From Microplitis mediator (taxonomy: Eukaryota; Arthropoda; Insecta; Hymenoptera; Braconidae): DNA of 64,000 nucleotides. Each line of letters opens with the position of its first letter. Positions within the stretch are counted from its first letter, which is position 1. The stretch is taken from the NCBI RefSeq assembly GCF_029852145.1, contig NC_079977.1, forward strand, positions 20,586,781 to 20,650,780, given 5' to 3'. The notes below the pieces were generated by a model. It was not told where the DNA came from. It saw only the letters and a program-made list of their open reading frames with translations, and made no database searches. The translations under genes were made by a program, and so were the position numbers. Positions 37,318 through 47,865 of the stretch are shown piece by piece.

Positions 37318-38036
37318 TCGTAGAGGCAATATTAGAAATTTTTGTAAAAAATACTAAAACTTAAGGAAATTCGAGCTATTTGTTTAATTATCAGATTGAC
37401 TTTAATCCGTCAATAATGAGAAAACTAAAAATTTTCCGAGGTCCATAAATTATTTTAGGGCCTCATGATTGCATTAAGAGTTAAAGCTGCACACAAATAT
37501 AAAATTTTGATGAAAAATAAGACTGATCAGCTAACATTTCATAACTCGATCAGTTACTTGCATTTTATCTACCGAAAATAAAATTATACCAGTGATCTGT
37601 TCTAGTGAATGTCGAACTTTCCTGAAAACTATGCCTGGTTTGCAATGGATATTAACACTGCCGAAATTATTTATTGCGTTATTGAATTCCTTAAAGATTT
37701 CAAAATAAATAAAATCTTCAAACCCTAAACGCCATCGTTATTCAATTTTAGGAAGGAAATAATTTTAGTAAAAGTTTCAAGTTTATATCCGGTCACCCAT
37801 GAGCCAAGACCGAAAAATAACGAATATTCGAAATCAACACGTAAATTACTCGACACCAATTGTGAAGAATTCTCATGGTTGTGCTCTAAAAAATATTTTT
37901 CATACGAAACAAACATTCTTATCTTAAGGAAAAAGTAAAGAATTTTCTAGTATACAAATTTTTTTCATACAAATTTAGTTGACAATAATTTAACGACAAA
38001 TTAATCCTGAATATTTTATTTATTGACTTCAGGTAC

Positions 38037-38083
38037 CGTTTAGCCCACGAGAAAATTTAATTTCAAAGCCATCTAGCGGAATT
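38037..38083 (-). promoter_or_regulatory. CTCF-like module 28
   Basis: CCGTTTAGCCCACGAGAAAATTT, core GCCATCTAGCGG (38068-38079), no GGAACT. The same right-box loss as module 23. Confidence 0.8.
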
Positions 38084-38711
38084 TTTTTAAGGCTGCCTTT
38101 GCTTATTTGTTAGAAAGAACAAATGCAAATGCCACAATACCAAACTTGCCAGTAATATTCGAAGTTAATATTGTCACTACAAATAAATTTTCATAAATTC
38201 TTTTTTATCCGAAAAGATTTGTAAATAAATCTCAAGTTATCCATTGCGACTTTTGAGATCGATCATAATTCAACCGATGATAAATATATATTCATCTCTT
38301 ACATATTCTGATTTTCTTTAAGTTCCACTTTTTGACAAATCTCCAATTAATTTAATCATTATAAAAGCTTGTAAGAATATCGAAACACATAAAATAAATA
38401 GGAAGGTGATGATATTTATTGCAAGGTCAAACTTCAAGGAAAAAAAGTTTTTAAGTACTCATTCACACAAAATTTCTTGAATATATCTGATAATGAAAAA
38501 TTTAATTCCATTATTTAACAAACACAGACTTAAAATTATGAATCATAGACTCCAACATTCAAAAATTTTTGCTGACCCAAATTATTGATTATTTTTTTCA
38601 AGATTCAAATATTAACATCTAGAATTTAAGATACTGCTTGTTTTATTATTCTGATTGTATCGGCGATTGAAAACATGCTACTAAAAATGAATTTATTAAA
38701 TTTATTTGCCA

Positions 38712-38767
38712 CGTTACCTGCGAGAAGAATTTTTCATCATCGCCACCTAGCGGCTGCTAGGTTAAAC
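38712..38767 (-). promoter_or_regulatory. CTCF-like module 29
   Basis: CGTTACCTGCGAGAAGAA, core GCCACCTAGCGG (38742-38753), AGGTTAAAC. Confidence 0.85.
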
Positions 38768-39626
38768 TTCCTCGAGTAATTATTAATTATGACTGAAAAT
38801 AAAAAATAAAAACTTAGCGTTGCTATTTAGAGGAATCAGAAAAACACAAATTACTGTAAATTTACTCGGACGTATAACCCAATAAATTGTTTCGATAAGT
38901 AAGAAAAACTCAAGTCAATTAATTTTTATTATCGTAAGTCACCAAGAAATTTAGTATTTTCTTTGCATATCACTTAAATAAGAATGAGTTATAGAAAGGT
39001 GCAGTCATGAATCTGTTATAAGAAAAAAATATATTCCAAAAATGATTGACGTGAAGGCAGTGTACAATTGTTACGAAAAGCTACATTAAACTACTACCGG
39101 GAAAATGTTTATACTCAAACTTTTTTCGAAACTATAAAGAAAAAAATTAATTAATTATAACAAAAAAAATTTTCCGCTACGTCATGAGAGCTACGAAAAT
39201 TTATTTTAAAATAGCACAGCAATTTAAAATATGTGCACCTCATAAATATATATAATTTAAAAACAAGCGATGTGTTGAATTCACAGTAACGTGGAACAAA
39301 ACCATAACAAATGAAATAGTCAAATCAGAATCTTCTAACATTAAGATCAAAAGAGTTAATTTCATTCTCTATTTTAAATTTTAATCCCACGTGTCTGAAT
39401 TAGAATTAATTTTTGAAATTTTAATTTTTGTATTCAGTAGCAGAGTGGAAGTCGAGAACATGAAAAAAGTACTACTGAGTTTTTCATCATCAGAAATATT
39501 TCATTTCCATGATTTTTATCTTATCGATGACATTTGTAAAAATTTACAAGATTTAATAACTCTTTTGAAACAAATGTATAATTATCAATATAACTCGGAA
39601 ATCAATTTATGAATTTTAACTCCTGG

Positions 39627-39681
39627 GTCCAAATGCGAGAAATCGTTGATTCGGAGCCACCTAGCGGATACTTTTGAATTA
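39627..39681 (-). promoter_or_regulatory. CTCF-like module 30
   Basis: TGGGTCCAAATGCGAGAAATC, core GCCACCTAGCGG (39656-39667), TTGAATTAA. Confidence 0.84.
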
Positions 39682-40899
39682 AACAATCTACTGAATTTAA
39701 TTATTTGTATTTATTGTGAAAATTTTCAAATCTTCGAATTTGAAGCTCGGAAGCTTATAAAAGTTAATAACGAATAAAAATTTCTTTGTAACTAATAGAG
39801 ATGATGTAAAAATATTTGATAAAAATTTACACAAGAAATCCAGAACATGACGATAAATTTAATAAATTCGTATAGTAAAAAACATTAAGAGGATTTCAGT
39901 AACTGAAGTTCAATTTGTGCCCAACAATCCCTGATAACTTACTATCGGGAAGCGAATTCGCAAATGACAACATTTCTATAACGACAAATTTTAATGATTC
40001 GAGAAGATTCTATTTCAGAAAAATTAAATAAACATTACATTGAACATCACCGTCCTTATATTGGTATTATCTTGCATCGCGAATAAAAGAAAGTTGATTT
40101 AGAAACTAAATTCCATTTTTCGCTCTCTTAAAGTAGAGTTTTTTTTTCCTTAAATTTTGGCATTAACTAAACGCCGACAAAACAATTTTCCTTACAAAGT
40201 TTATCGAAATGATGCAGCTATAACTAAATGCTATATGAAAATATTGTGTTTCACGAATACTTTCATCAACTGTTTTCTAATAGTAGAATCTGGACAACTT
40301 GTCTAATATAGCAAATTGATAGCCAATATTTAGAACATCAGAAAATTTTTATAGAAAATGAATTATAATTTATAAACCATATAACTAAAAGAGCAATAGA
40401 TACTTCTGTGCAAAAAAAATGCAACAAATTTCTGATCCTCAAAAAAATCATGATAAAGAATTTTACGGTTAATAGAAATTCAGTACACAATTGGAATTTC
40501 TATGCGAGGTTCCCAATACGCATAGATGCAAAAAAATAGTACGATCTATTATACGAGAAAAATTAACGAAACTCGTGAAAGTCGATAGCAAAACGAAACG
40601 AAATTGCCGAATTTGCGATAGTTCGAAATAATCTGTATAAAACAAATTTACTACAAAGTTATGGCAATATCTCCAAAAACTTCATAGCTTCGAATTAAAT
40701 TTAAAACAGTTAGCCCTCATTTTACTCACGACTTCTGCAAAAACGTTTTTAACAAAATATATCAAGAATAATATTAAATCGTGATAAATTGATATTTTCA
40801 CAGAAATGATATATTGTAATGTAAATTTTACAATTAAAATATTATTATTATTTATGATAGAAATTTCTTCCAGAATTTAATTTTATAACTTTTTCCTAC

Positions 40900-40958
40900 C
40901 TTTCTAAATATGAGAAAAAAATTTTTCAGACGCCATCTAGCGGAAATTCTAGAGTTAC
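40900..40958 (-). promoter_or_regulatory. CTCF-like module 31
   Basis: CCTTTCTAAATATGAGAAAA, core GCCATCTAGCGG (40932-40943), AGAGTTAC. The gap of 1.2 kb to module 32 contains an isolated left box (GATCATTATGAGAAGTTG near 41491) with no core. Confidence 0.83.
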
Positions 40959-42140
40959 TTTTATACAATTATTTTCCTACAGAATATTACCTGAAAAATT
41001 TTCTGAGTACAAATATAATAATGAAATCTCTTAAAATTTTTCACGAAAATTATTAAAAATTAAATCTCCACAAAAATAATTAGTTTGTGAGAACTTGAAC
41101 TATAAATTTTGTCTGATACCGAAATAGTATTTTTGAAATTTAGTATGAAAGAGAATGATGAGCTGATAATTTTATTTCAATTGCATTAATCACTACCAAA
41201 TTAAAATGGAGTCCAAATAAGCAAAAGTTCATTTTTATAATAGCTGTTGGGGAACGAATTCACTTGAAAGTCAACCAATTCAATTGAGTGGACACGCCCA
41301 GAATCAAGCAAAATAATCGACTCAATTCGTCTAGAAAATAATAATTACTCTACAATTTTGTGATATCACAGCATGTGTTGTAAACAAAATTTGCTGATGT
41401 TGCAACAAAAGTTTATTAGGCACACATATTTTTTCGTTCACTTTTACGAATCAAATATATTAATTTTCCTTTATAATTTTGCTTTTGCAAGTGATCATTA
41501 TGAGAAGTTGACTGGAAAATAAACTCGAGGTGTGACAAATATTATGTTTAATCTTGTTCAAAGTGAAAATGATCCAGAAATATATAAAATTATTCACGTC
41601 TCAAGCATTTCTTGAATTTAATCCAGACAGAAATATGCATCGCATCCTGGAGAGACAAAAAACAGAGTCGAAAGTAAAGTATTCAGTCTTTCATCACTTC
41701 TTTATCGTACATTTTATAAGGACATTGAATTAGAAATTAGGGAATGGTCTTCGTCGCTGTTCTAAGCTCGTATAAATTCGATATTTTAAACGATAATTGT
41801 TTTTCAATAAAATGTAAAAAAACGGTTGAAAACAAACAATGCAATTGCAGTTCGAAAATGAAACAACAGCTCTAGTAAAAGAAATATTCAACTTTTTGTA
41901 TCAAACTGTTGAAAATTTCCATACTTTTATCTGACACTAATTAATTCGTAAGAAACGAAAATTCATGTCACTGAAATAATGAATCAGACGGTTTCATGTA
42001 CAGAATTTTTTGACTGTTGACAATACTTGCAAACTTAAAAAAATAATGCTGCTGCTTGTTATTTGTAAATATTCAATTTGAAATTTCTATGTACGAGAAC
42101 AAATTATTGATAGCGGAATTCTATTTATTAATTATATGAA

Positions 42141-42200
42141 CTGACGCGACGGTGAGAAGGCTTCCGTTCCGAAGCCGCCTAGCGGACATCAAAGGAACTA
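42141..42200 (-). promoter_or_regulatory. CTCF-like module 32, right end of array
   Basis: GACGCGACGGTGAGAAGG, core GCCGCCTAGCGG (42174-42185), AAGGAACTA. The most GC-rich copy and the last one; nothing comparable and intact follows to the end of the window. Confidence 0.86.
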
Positions 42201-42756
42201 GGACAAATGCGGCTGATAAGTTGAGGTGAGTGAATTTTGGAAGCGACAAATGAATTTTTCTTAATGATTTTCGTAACTTATTTTTCCAAAAGAAAATTTT
42301 TATCATAATTTTTTCCGAAATCCTGAAAATTAAATTAAAAAAAAAAAAATATTCTATCAAAATTAATCCCCAGTGAAATTAAAATTGAACTTTTATAGAA
42401 AAGTCCTGACTAATCAGAAGACTACAAAAAAAGTTCTGAATCAATTTTATAAATTTCGAACTCTTAAAATTTAACAAAAAATAAATAAACCGGAAATGAA
42501 ATAAATTCCTTAATAATTTTCAAATCCAAAAAATGAAATTAAAAAAAATATTAAACAAATAAAAAAATTATTTATTACCCTTAAAAAAAAATTGACACAT
42601 TTATTAGACTTCACTCTTATCTCAGTACCCTAGTAAAATAATTGAAATTGGTGACCGTCATACATAAAAGTCGTCCAGTAAAATACTGAAATATAACGAA
42701 CGCAAATTTCACCCGTAAAAAAAAGGCAAAAAAATATTAAAAATGAGGGACAGTTG

Positions 42757-42980
42757 ACTCACCTCCGCTTCAGTTAAAATATTTTCCTATTCATTTGATA
42801 CTTTTGCTGAAAAGTGAGGTCGTTGTGAATAATCTGAAGGTAATATACATTTTTATTACGATATTTGTAACGCAAAATAATAAAAACATTTTACTGAGCA
42901 GTCAGCAGTCAGAGTCAAAGACGAGTCAAGAGGCTCGACTTTAAAAGGTTGCCGTTTATTTTTTTATATTCACTTGAGAA
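42757..42980 (-). promoter_or_regulatory. Possible minus-strand promoter and first-exon donor
   Basis: On the minus strand a TATAAAAAAATAAA string (about 42953-42968) is followed by a more complex stretch with repeated GACTC/GACTGCTGACTGC words, a TCAGT initiator-like word (42893-42897), and AAGCGGAG joined to GTGAGT (donor at 42757-42762). If real, this would be a non-coding first exon of a leftward transcript whose intron holds the array. Plus-strand signals (AATAAAAAC upstream of AGTCAGCAGTCAG) are also possible. No coding support exists. Confidence 0.25.
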
Positions 42981-43866
42981 GAACCTTTTCAATGTTAAAT
43001 TAAACTCACGTTCAAAATTTACTAGTTCAAAAGTACTCGAGTGTCGACTATGACCTAACGGTTTACTTTTTACTATTATTTTCATTTATATATATACTGT
43101 CTATTGTCCATAAATAATTTTTATTTTTGAGACGGATTTCTTTTTTAATCAGGATGTTTTTTCGAGCTGTAAATTATGCGTGGACGTTTACATTTTTGGT
43201 GATATATTTGGGCTGTTTATGCATGTAAAGGGAAAGGTCGAGCTAAAGAAATGGGGGTGAGGGGAAAAGGAGGTTTACTTTTGGGAAGAGAAAGGAGAAA
43301 AGAAAAAGGACTCTTGTAAGGAAAAATATTATTTGGCGGACTAAATTTTTATGGTTATTTAAACAAGAGCAATTTTTTCGAGGACAGTTTTGTGCCCTTG
43401 GATTAAAATACTTGTTGGGTGGTATGCATTTTTTTTGTTAAATTTTTCTAAATATATACGTATACATTTATGGGCATATGTGTATATATTAGACTGTGCC
43501 AAATAAAGTCGACATTTTTTTTCGGTCCCCTAAAAAAATTGGGTTGTATGTAACATAAAAAAATTGGGTACCGAGTTGGGCCCTACAACTCTATTACAAA
43601 ACATGCACTCGCGTCAATAAAATTTGTCATGTAATGAACCGAGGAAAAATTTTTGTTATACAAAATGTTCAACTCCTCGTATCTTATGAACAATACGCTT
43701 TAGCATTATAAGTGTAATGAACCATTTTTTAGATGACAAAATTTCCTAAAAGATAGGTCCTATGCATATTTTTCGTAAATGAGCCGTTTTCTCACTATGA
43801 ACAAAAATATATAAAAGAAGTGACGATATTGACTTTCGGAGCTCATACAATCGACATAGGTCAAGT
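42981..43866. other. Unique stretch with purine-rich tract
   Basis: Contains a strongly purine-rich plus-strand tract at about 43228-43320 (GGGGGTGAGGGGAAAAGGAGG and similar), then AGACTGTGCCAAATAAAGTCGAC near 43490, which has the look of a transposon end. No gene is seen. Confidence 0.4.
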
Positions 43867-44780
43867 TACCCGTACGAAAAAACCATATACTGTCGATAAT
43901 ATATAAAAAAATATATAGTAAATAACTGACCATATATGGCGGCAAAATTATTACTATTGATTAATATATGGTTTATGATATATAATAATTTATACTTTTA
44001 ATATTATAATAATCCATATCATTTATAATATATGTAATTATCTACATGTGATATTGTATCAAAAATTATATGTCTGCTTTATATATTAATTTATAACGTA
44101 AAATATATGTTTCATCTTATAAATTAATTTATAATTTCAATATTATTATAATCCATATAATTTATAATATATGTAATTGTATACATATGATATTACATCT
44201 CAAATTATATTCTCGTTTTATATATAAACTTATAATTTCAATATTATAATAATTTCGATATTATTATATATAAATAATTTAAAAAATACACTCACACCAA
44301 AAATTAAAGGAACAAAAAAATTTTAGAAATTTTTTAGTGATTTTTGCAAGACTGTAACTTCATGAAAATTAATCGTATCGAGATTTAAAAAAAGCATATT
44401 TTATAGTTTGAAATCTCTAGTTTTATATTTGTGCAAATATATATAAACATATATCTATATAAATATATATTAACATACATTTATACAAATATATGTGAAC
44501 ATATATTTATATAATTATATATTTACATGTATAAATATTATATGTCAGTCATATAATTGAATCATATATCTTATCATATAACTTAAAGTATAGTATAAAA
44601 TATTATAAGCAATATTTATAAGTTAGCATGTAAAAAAATATATTACCAATATATATGTTGCAAATTATAAAATCATATAATATTTCGGCAAAATTTTGTA
44701 TATGACTCATATAATTCCATATAATTTATCATATATTTTGAATTATACTGAAGCTCATATATTGCTTTTTCATACGGGTA
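43867..44780. mobile_element. AT-palindromic TIR element C2
   Basis: Ends TACCCGTACGAAAAA and TTTTTCATACGGGTA; 914 bp of TATAATATATG-type sequence. Same family and nearly the same length as 23493-24396, with a different internal sequence. Confidence 0.8.
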
Positions 44781-44816
44781 GAGCGAAATCGTTTAACACA
44801 TTTTCAAAAAGCAATG

Positions 44817-44960
44817 ACCCGTGTAAAAAAAAAAAGGTCGAACTTCAAAATTTGATACAAAATCGAACTTTTTTCGAACTTTTGTACAGCAATACAAATT
44901 GCATTACAAACATGAAAAATCACGTGGGACAAAGAGGATTGGCATAAAAGTTCGGAATTC
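44817..44960. mobile_element. Element fragment related to MITE G
   Basis: CCCGTGTAAAAAAAAAAAGG resembles the end of the 36.8-kb element, followed by GAACTTCAAAATTTG and TCGAACTTTT repeats. A matching right end is not certain. Confidence 0.35.
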
Positions 44961-45003
44961 TCGACTTTTCGGGGGCGTGTCGCTAACAACGGAAACTCAT
45001 AAT

Positions 45004-45818
45004 TACACGGAAAGAATTTTCGTATGAATAATGCCATGTTATTTATTCTAAAAATTACTCTAAATCGAGTAATCTTGGGCCATTACGACTTTTTACTTTC
45101 GAATTACGAAATTTTACTCTGTCAGTGAGTAAAAATCAATCAGATTAATTTTTACTCACAATTACGAGTAAAAATTACACCCAGCGGCTGTCTAAATAAA
45201 TTCTCTCCAATTCAATTTTTACTTGTAGGTTATGATAAAAAGTTGATGATTCAATTTATAAAATTTACATTGAATTACAATAAAAATTACTATTAATAGG
45301 TTGAAATTTTTATAAAAAATCTAAAAATCATCTAATTGCTTTAGAATATGACTTAAAATAAATATTTGAAAATGAATAAAAAAAAAATTACTCGTATTGT
45401 GATGAAAAAGAAAAAATACAAATTTTTTTTTAATTTTAAAATAAATATCAAGTTACAGAGAGATACAGAGATCGTCTTTTTTTCCAAGCCTACATTTATG
45501 TGCGTAACATGTAAGTTGTCGCGAGCAAAATAAAAAACATTTAATTGAAGCCGATATTAACCGAAGATTAACGGATACTACTGAAGTATCACTCTGCAGT
45601 TTAGAGTAAAAATTACTTCCATAGATAAGAAAATTTATTTGAGTTATATGCAGTTTTTCATCAAAAAACTAATGGGTTTAAAAGAATGGTATATATTGGG
45701 GAGTAAAAATTAATAATAAAAAATATTAAATTTCAAACAAAAAATACCAATTTTTTGCAACGGCCCAGGATTACTCGAAATTACAGAGTAATTTTTATCA
45801 AAAAATTATTTCTGTGTA
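45004..45818. mobile_element. TIR element I (TACACGGAAA..TTTCTGTGTA)
   Basis: Left TACACGGAAAGAATTTTCG and right AAAAATTATTTCTGTGTA pair as imperfect inverted ends. Further in, AGTAATCTTGGGCCATTAC pairs with GGCCCAGGATTACTCG. About 815 bp, no frame. Confidence 0.65.
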
Positions 45819-45839
45819 GGTATCAACGTTTTTAGATCT

Positions 45840-46150
45840 TTTTTGATAATTTTCATTATACTTCAAAATTATTTTAGAATTTGAAATTTTTTATCAGTAG
45901 AATAGTTAGAAATTTTCAGAACTTTTTCGATAATTTTCAGTGTAGAAGTACTGAAAAAATTCGATTTTTTCAGAACTTTTTTAATAATTTTGAATGTAGA
46001 AGTTCTAAAAAAAATCGATATTCTTAGAACTTTTTCGAAAATTTTCATCACAGAAGTTCTGAAAATATCGAACTTTTTGAGAACTTTTACACTCAAGTTA
46101 TCGAGAAAGTTCTGACAATATCGCACTTTTTTAGAACTTTGGATATAAAA
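45840..46150. repeat. Tandem repeat of about 63 bp
   Basis: Four to five imperfect units of the type AGAACTTTTTCGATAATTTTC / AGTGTAGAAGTTCTGAAAA. The 122-residue minus-strand frame across it only translates this repeat. Confidence 0.7.
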
Positions 46151-46225
46151 AAAAAAAAAAAATGATTTTGCGTGTTTGAGTCCTCGAGAACTTGGGATTT
46201 CCTTATAAGTACCCCGTTTTGCATT

Positions 46226-46268
46226 AACAATAAACATAAAAATAATAATAATAATGATAATAATAATG

Positions 46269-46300
<32 letters not shown>

Positions 46301-46301
46301 T
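46226..46301 (+). repeat. (AAT)n microsatellite
   Basis: About 75 bp of AAT units with GAT interruptions. Confidence 0.95.
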
Positions 46302-46377
46302 TTTTGTTAAAGGAATCGCAGCTTTCCTGGTCTGATTTATTGACATATCAGATTATATTTATCGAATTAATAATTAC

Positions 46378-47092
46378 ATGTGGACTAATAATATTAATAC
46401 GCACTGTAATAACATACATTTATTGAATAAAATCAAAGTTTTGAATTTACTATTTTTAAACGGTTTCGCCCCGAATATACTTGCTGGGCTCATCAGTAAA
46501 GTTAATAATGCAAGTATATTCTACTGTAGACCGTATAAATGGTGTTACAATTGAAAAGAAAGGAAAAAAGGAAAAATTTGGAAAAAAATGGAATGAAAAA
46601 TTTGAAAAAAAAGTAATTACATTTTAATTACCGATGAATTCTTCCTTTTTAAGTCAATAAATCAGACCAGGAAAGCCGTGATTCCTTTAACAAAAAATAT
46701 AAAAAAATTGGTCGTTTAATTAATTCACTATTAAATAAAAATGATAATTTGGCAATATAAAGCTTTCAGAATTTTTCTTAAATATGACAGCAAACTCGGA
46801 AAATTTGCTCGAACATTATCATATGAAAAATTCATCGGTAATTAAAATATAATTTTTCTTTTCCAAATTTTTTTTCAAATTTTTCATTCCATTTTTTTCC
46901 AAATTTTTCCTTTTCTATTTATTTTAACACCATTGATACGGTCTAAAGTAGAATATACTTGCATTAACTTTACTGATGAGCCCAGCAAGTATATTCGGGG
47001 CGAAACCGTTTAAAAATAGTAAATTCAAAACTTTGATTTTATTCAATAAATTTACGTTATTACAGTACGTACTAATATTATTAGTCCACATA
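46378..47092. repeat. Large hairpin J, arms about 265 bp
   Basis: Arms 46378-46639 and 46829-47092 are inverted copies including GGTTTCGCCCCGAATATAC and GCTGGGCTCATCAGTAAAG. The loop is about 190 bp. The short string AATCAGACCAGGAAAGC recurs at 46668 and 47879 and inverted at 46319, so the hairpin belongs to a larger rearranged element. The right arm is cut by the insertion at 47093. Confidence 0.8.
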
Positions 47093-47839
47093 TAGGGGGT
47101 GGGGCAGAGCGGTTCCCCTAAACCAATTATTATTTTTTGTGGCTTTCAATCATAAGATCACTTTACTTTTGTCCTATTTCGAACAAATTTATGGACATTT
47201 TGCCAAAATTCTGAAAAAAAAAATTTTTTTTTGTGGGGCAGAGCGGCCCCCCTCCAAAAAGTGATTAAAAAATTTTTTTTTTCGTTTTTTTTTTTTAAAT
47301 TGTTTTCATCATTAAGAATGTATTTCTTTCTCTTGACAACTATTTTTGGTTTTATATTACTCGAAAAAAATTTTTTATGGTGTAATAAATCGTTCACTCT
47401 CGATTACCTTAATTACTAATTGTAATTTAATAAAAAAAAAAATCAATTCTATAGTTTTACTTTATTTCAAAAATTTATCAACTAAAAAAAAAAATTTAAT
47501 TTTTATAAATTTTTAGTGACCAAATTTGCCTCTTACATAAAGAAACGGCCGAAAAATATGAAAAAATAATTTTTTCGGAAGTTTCGGCTGGTCCATTTTG
47601 CCCCAGGTGTTATGCGTAGGGCTAGAAATGTGGAATTATAATAATTTTTTTTTAATTTGACGATAAAAATATGAAAAAATCACTTTTTTTTAATTTTGGG
47701 CTTGTCCATTTTGCCCCAAATGTCATGCGTAGGGGTAAAAATGCGCAAACATATCGGATTTGTAGTAATTAGTCGAAAAAAAAAAAACTTTATTTTTTAT
47801 CAAAATTTCAGGGGGGCCGCTCTGCTCCACCCTCCCCTA
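47093..47839. mobile_element. TAGGGG-family element B4
   Basis: TAGGGGGTGGGGCAGAGCGG at the left and CCGCTCTGCTCCACCC, C run, TA at the right. Internal GTCCATTTTGCCCCA boxes. Inserted at a TA in the right arm of hairpin J. Part of it is the inverse of 30.3-30.5 kb. Confidence 0.8.
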
Positions 47840-47865
47840 ATTATTAATACGATGAATACAATCTG

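Larger units (their letters stand above)
32665..38768 (+). repeat. Higher-order duplication, copy 2 (modules 25-29)
   Basis: Paralogous in order to 27640-31925. It is longer because of transposon insertions and has one extra module (27) in a part without a counterpart. Confidence 0.75.
182..42200 (-). promoter_or_regulatory. Array of 32 co-oriented CTCF-like modules
   Basis: Thirty-two copies of one module are spread over 42 kb, all in the same orientation. Seen on the plus strand: an AAATTTATT-like tract, GTCT plus a few bases, TRTGAGAAG, a gap of about 13 nt, GCCAYCTAGYGG, a gap of 7-8 nt, then GGAACTAA. Read on the minus strand the centre is CCGCTAGRTGGC, which fits the animal CTCF core (CCACYAGRKGGC-like) and the fly CTCF core TAGRTGGCG. 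AGTTCC lies where the CTCF upstream half-motif is expected. Known: CTCF is an 11-zinc-finger insulator/architectural protein. Inferred: the array recruits CTCF or a related factor. Spacers are mostly unrelated in sequence and hold no recognisable gene, so the module is conserved beyond simple repeat identity. Spacing is about 0.6-1.2 kb after subtracting transposons. Alternatives are an old macrosatellite whose only conserved part is the module, or a site for another zinc-finger protein. Confidence 0.8.

Noticed and set aside
182..42200. Modules as alternative exons or splice selector sequences (Dscam-like cluster)
   Set aside because: The AG before GTCT is not constant, no conserved frame or donor follows, and no immunoglobulin-like coding text lies between modules.
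182..42200. Modules as tRNA-derived SINEs or snoRNAs
   Set aside because: No B box, no C/D boxes and no poly-A tail or consistent 3' end; similarity is limited to about 75 bp.
182..42200. CRISPR array
   Set aside because: Spacing of about 1 kb, imperfect copies and a clearly eukaryotic context.
182..42200. Integrated polydnavirus segment
   Set aside because: Considered because a parasitoid wasp is possible, but no viral gene or excision-site pair is seen.
42121..42360. 79-residue minus-strand frame ending in LMSARRLRNGSLLTVAS
   Set aside because: The attractive tail is the translation of module 32; other modules do not keep this frame.
45869..46237. 122-residue minus-strand frame with repeated VLKKSNFF-like words
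   Set aside because: It only translates the 63-bp tandem repeat.
46655..46706. Conserved exon suggested by the repeated AATCAGACCAGGAAAGC string
   Set aside because: Present three times in direct and inverted form around a hairpin, so it is part of a mobile element.
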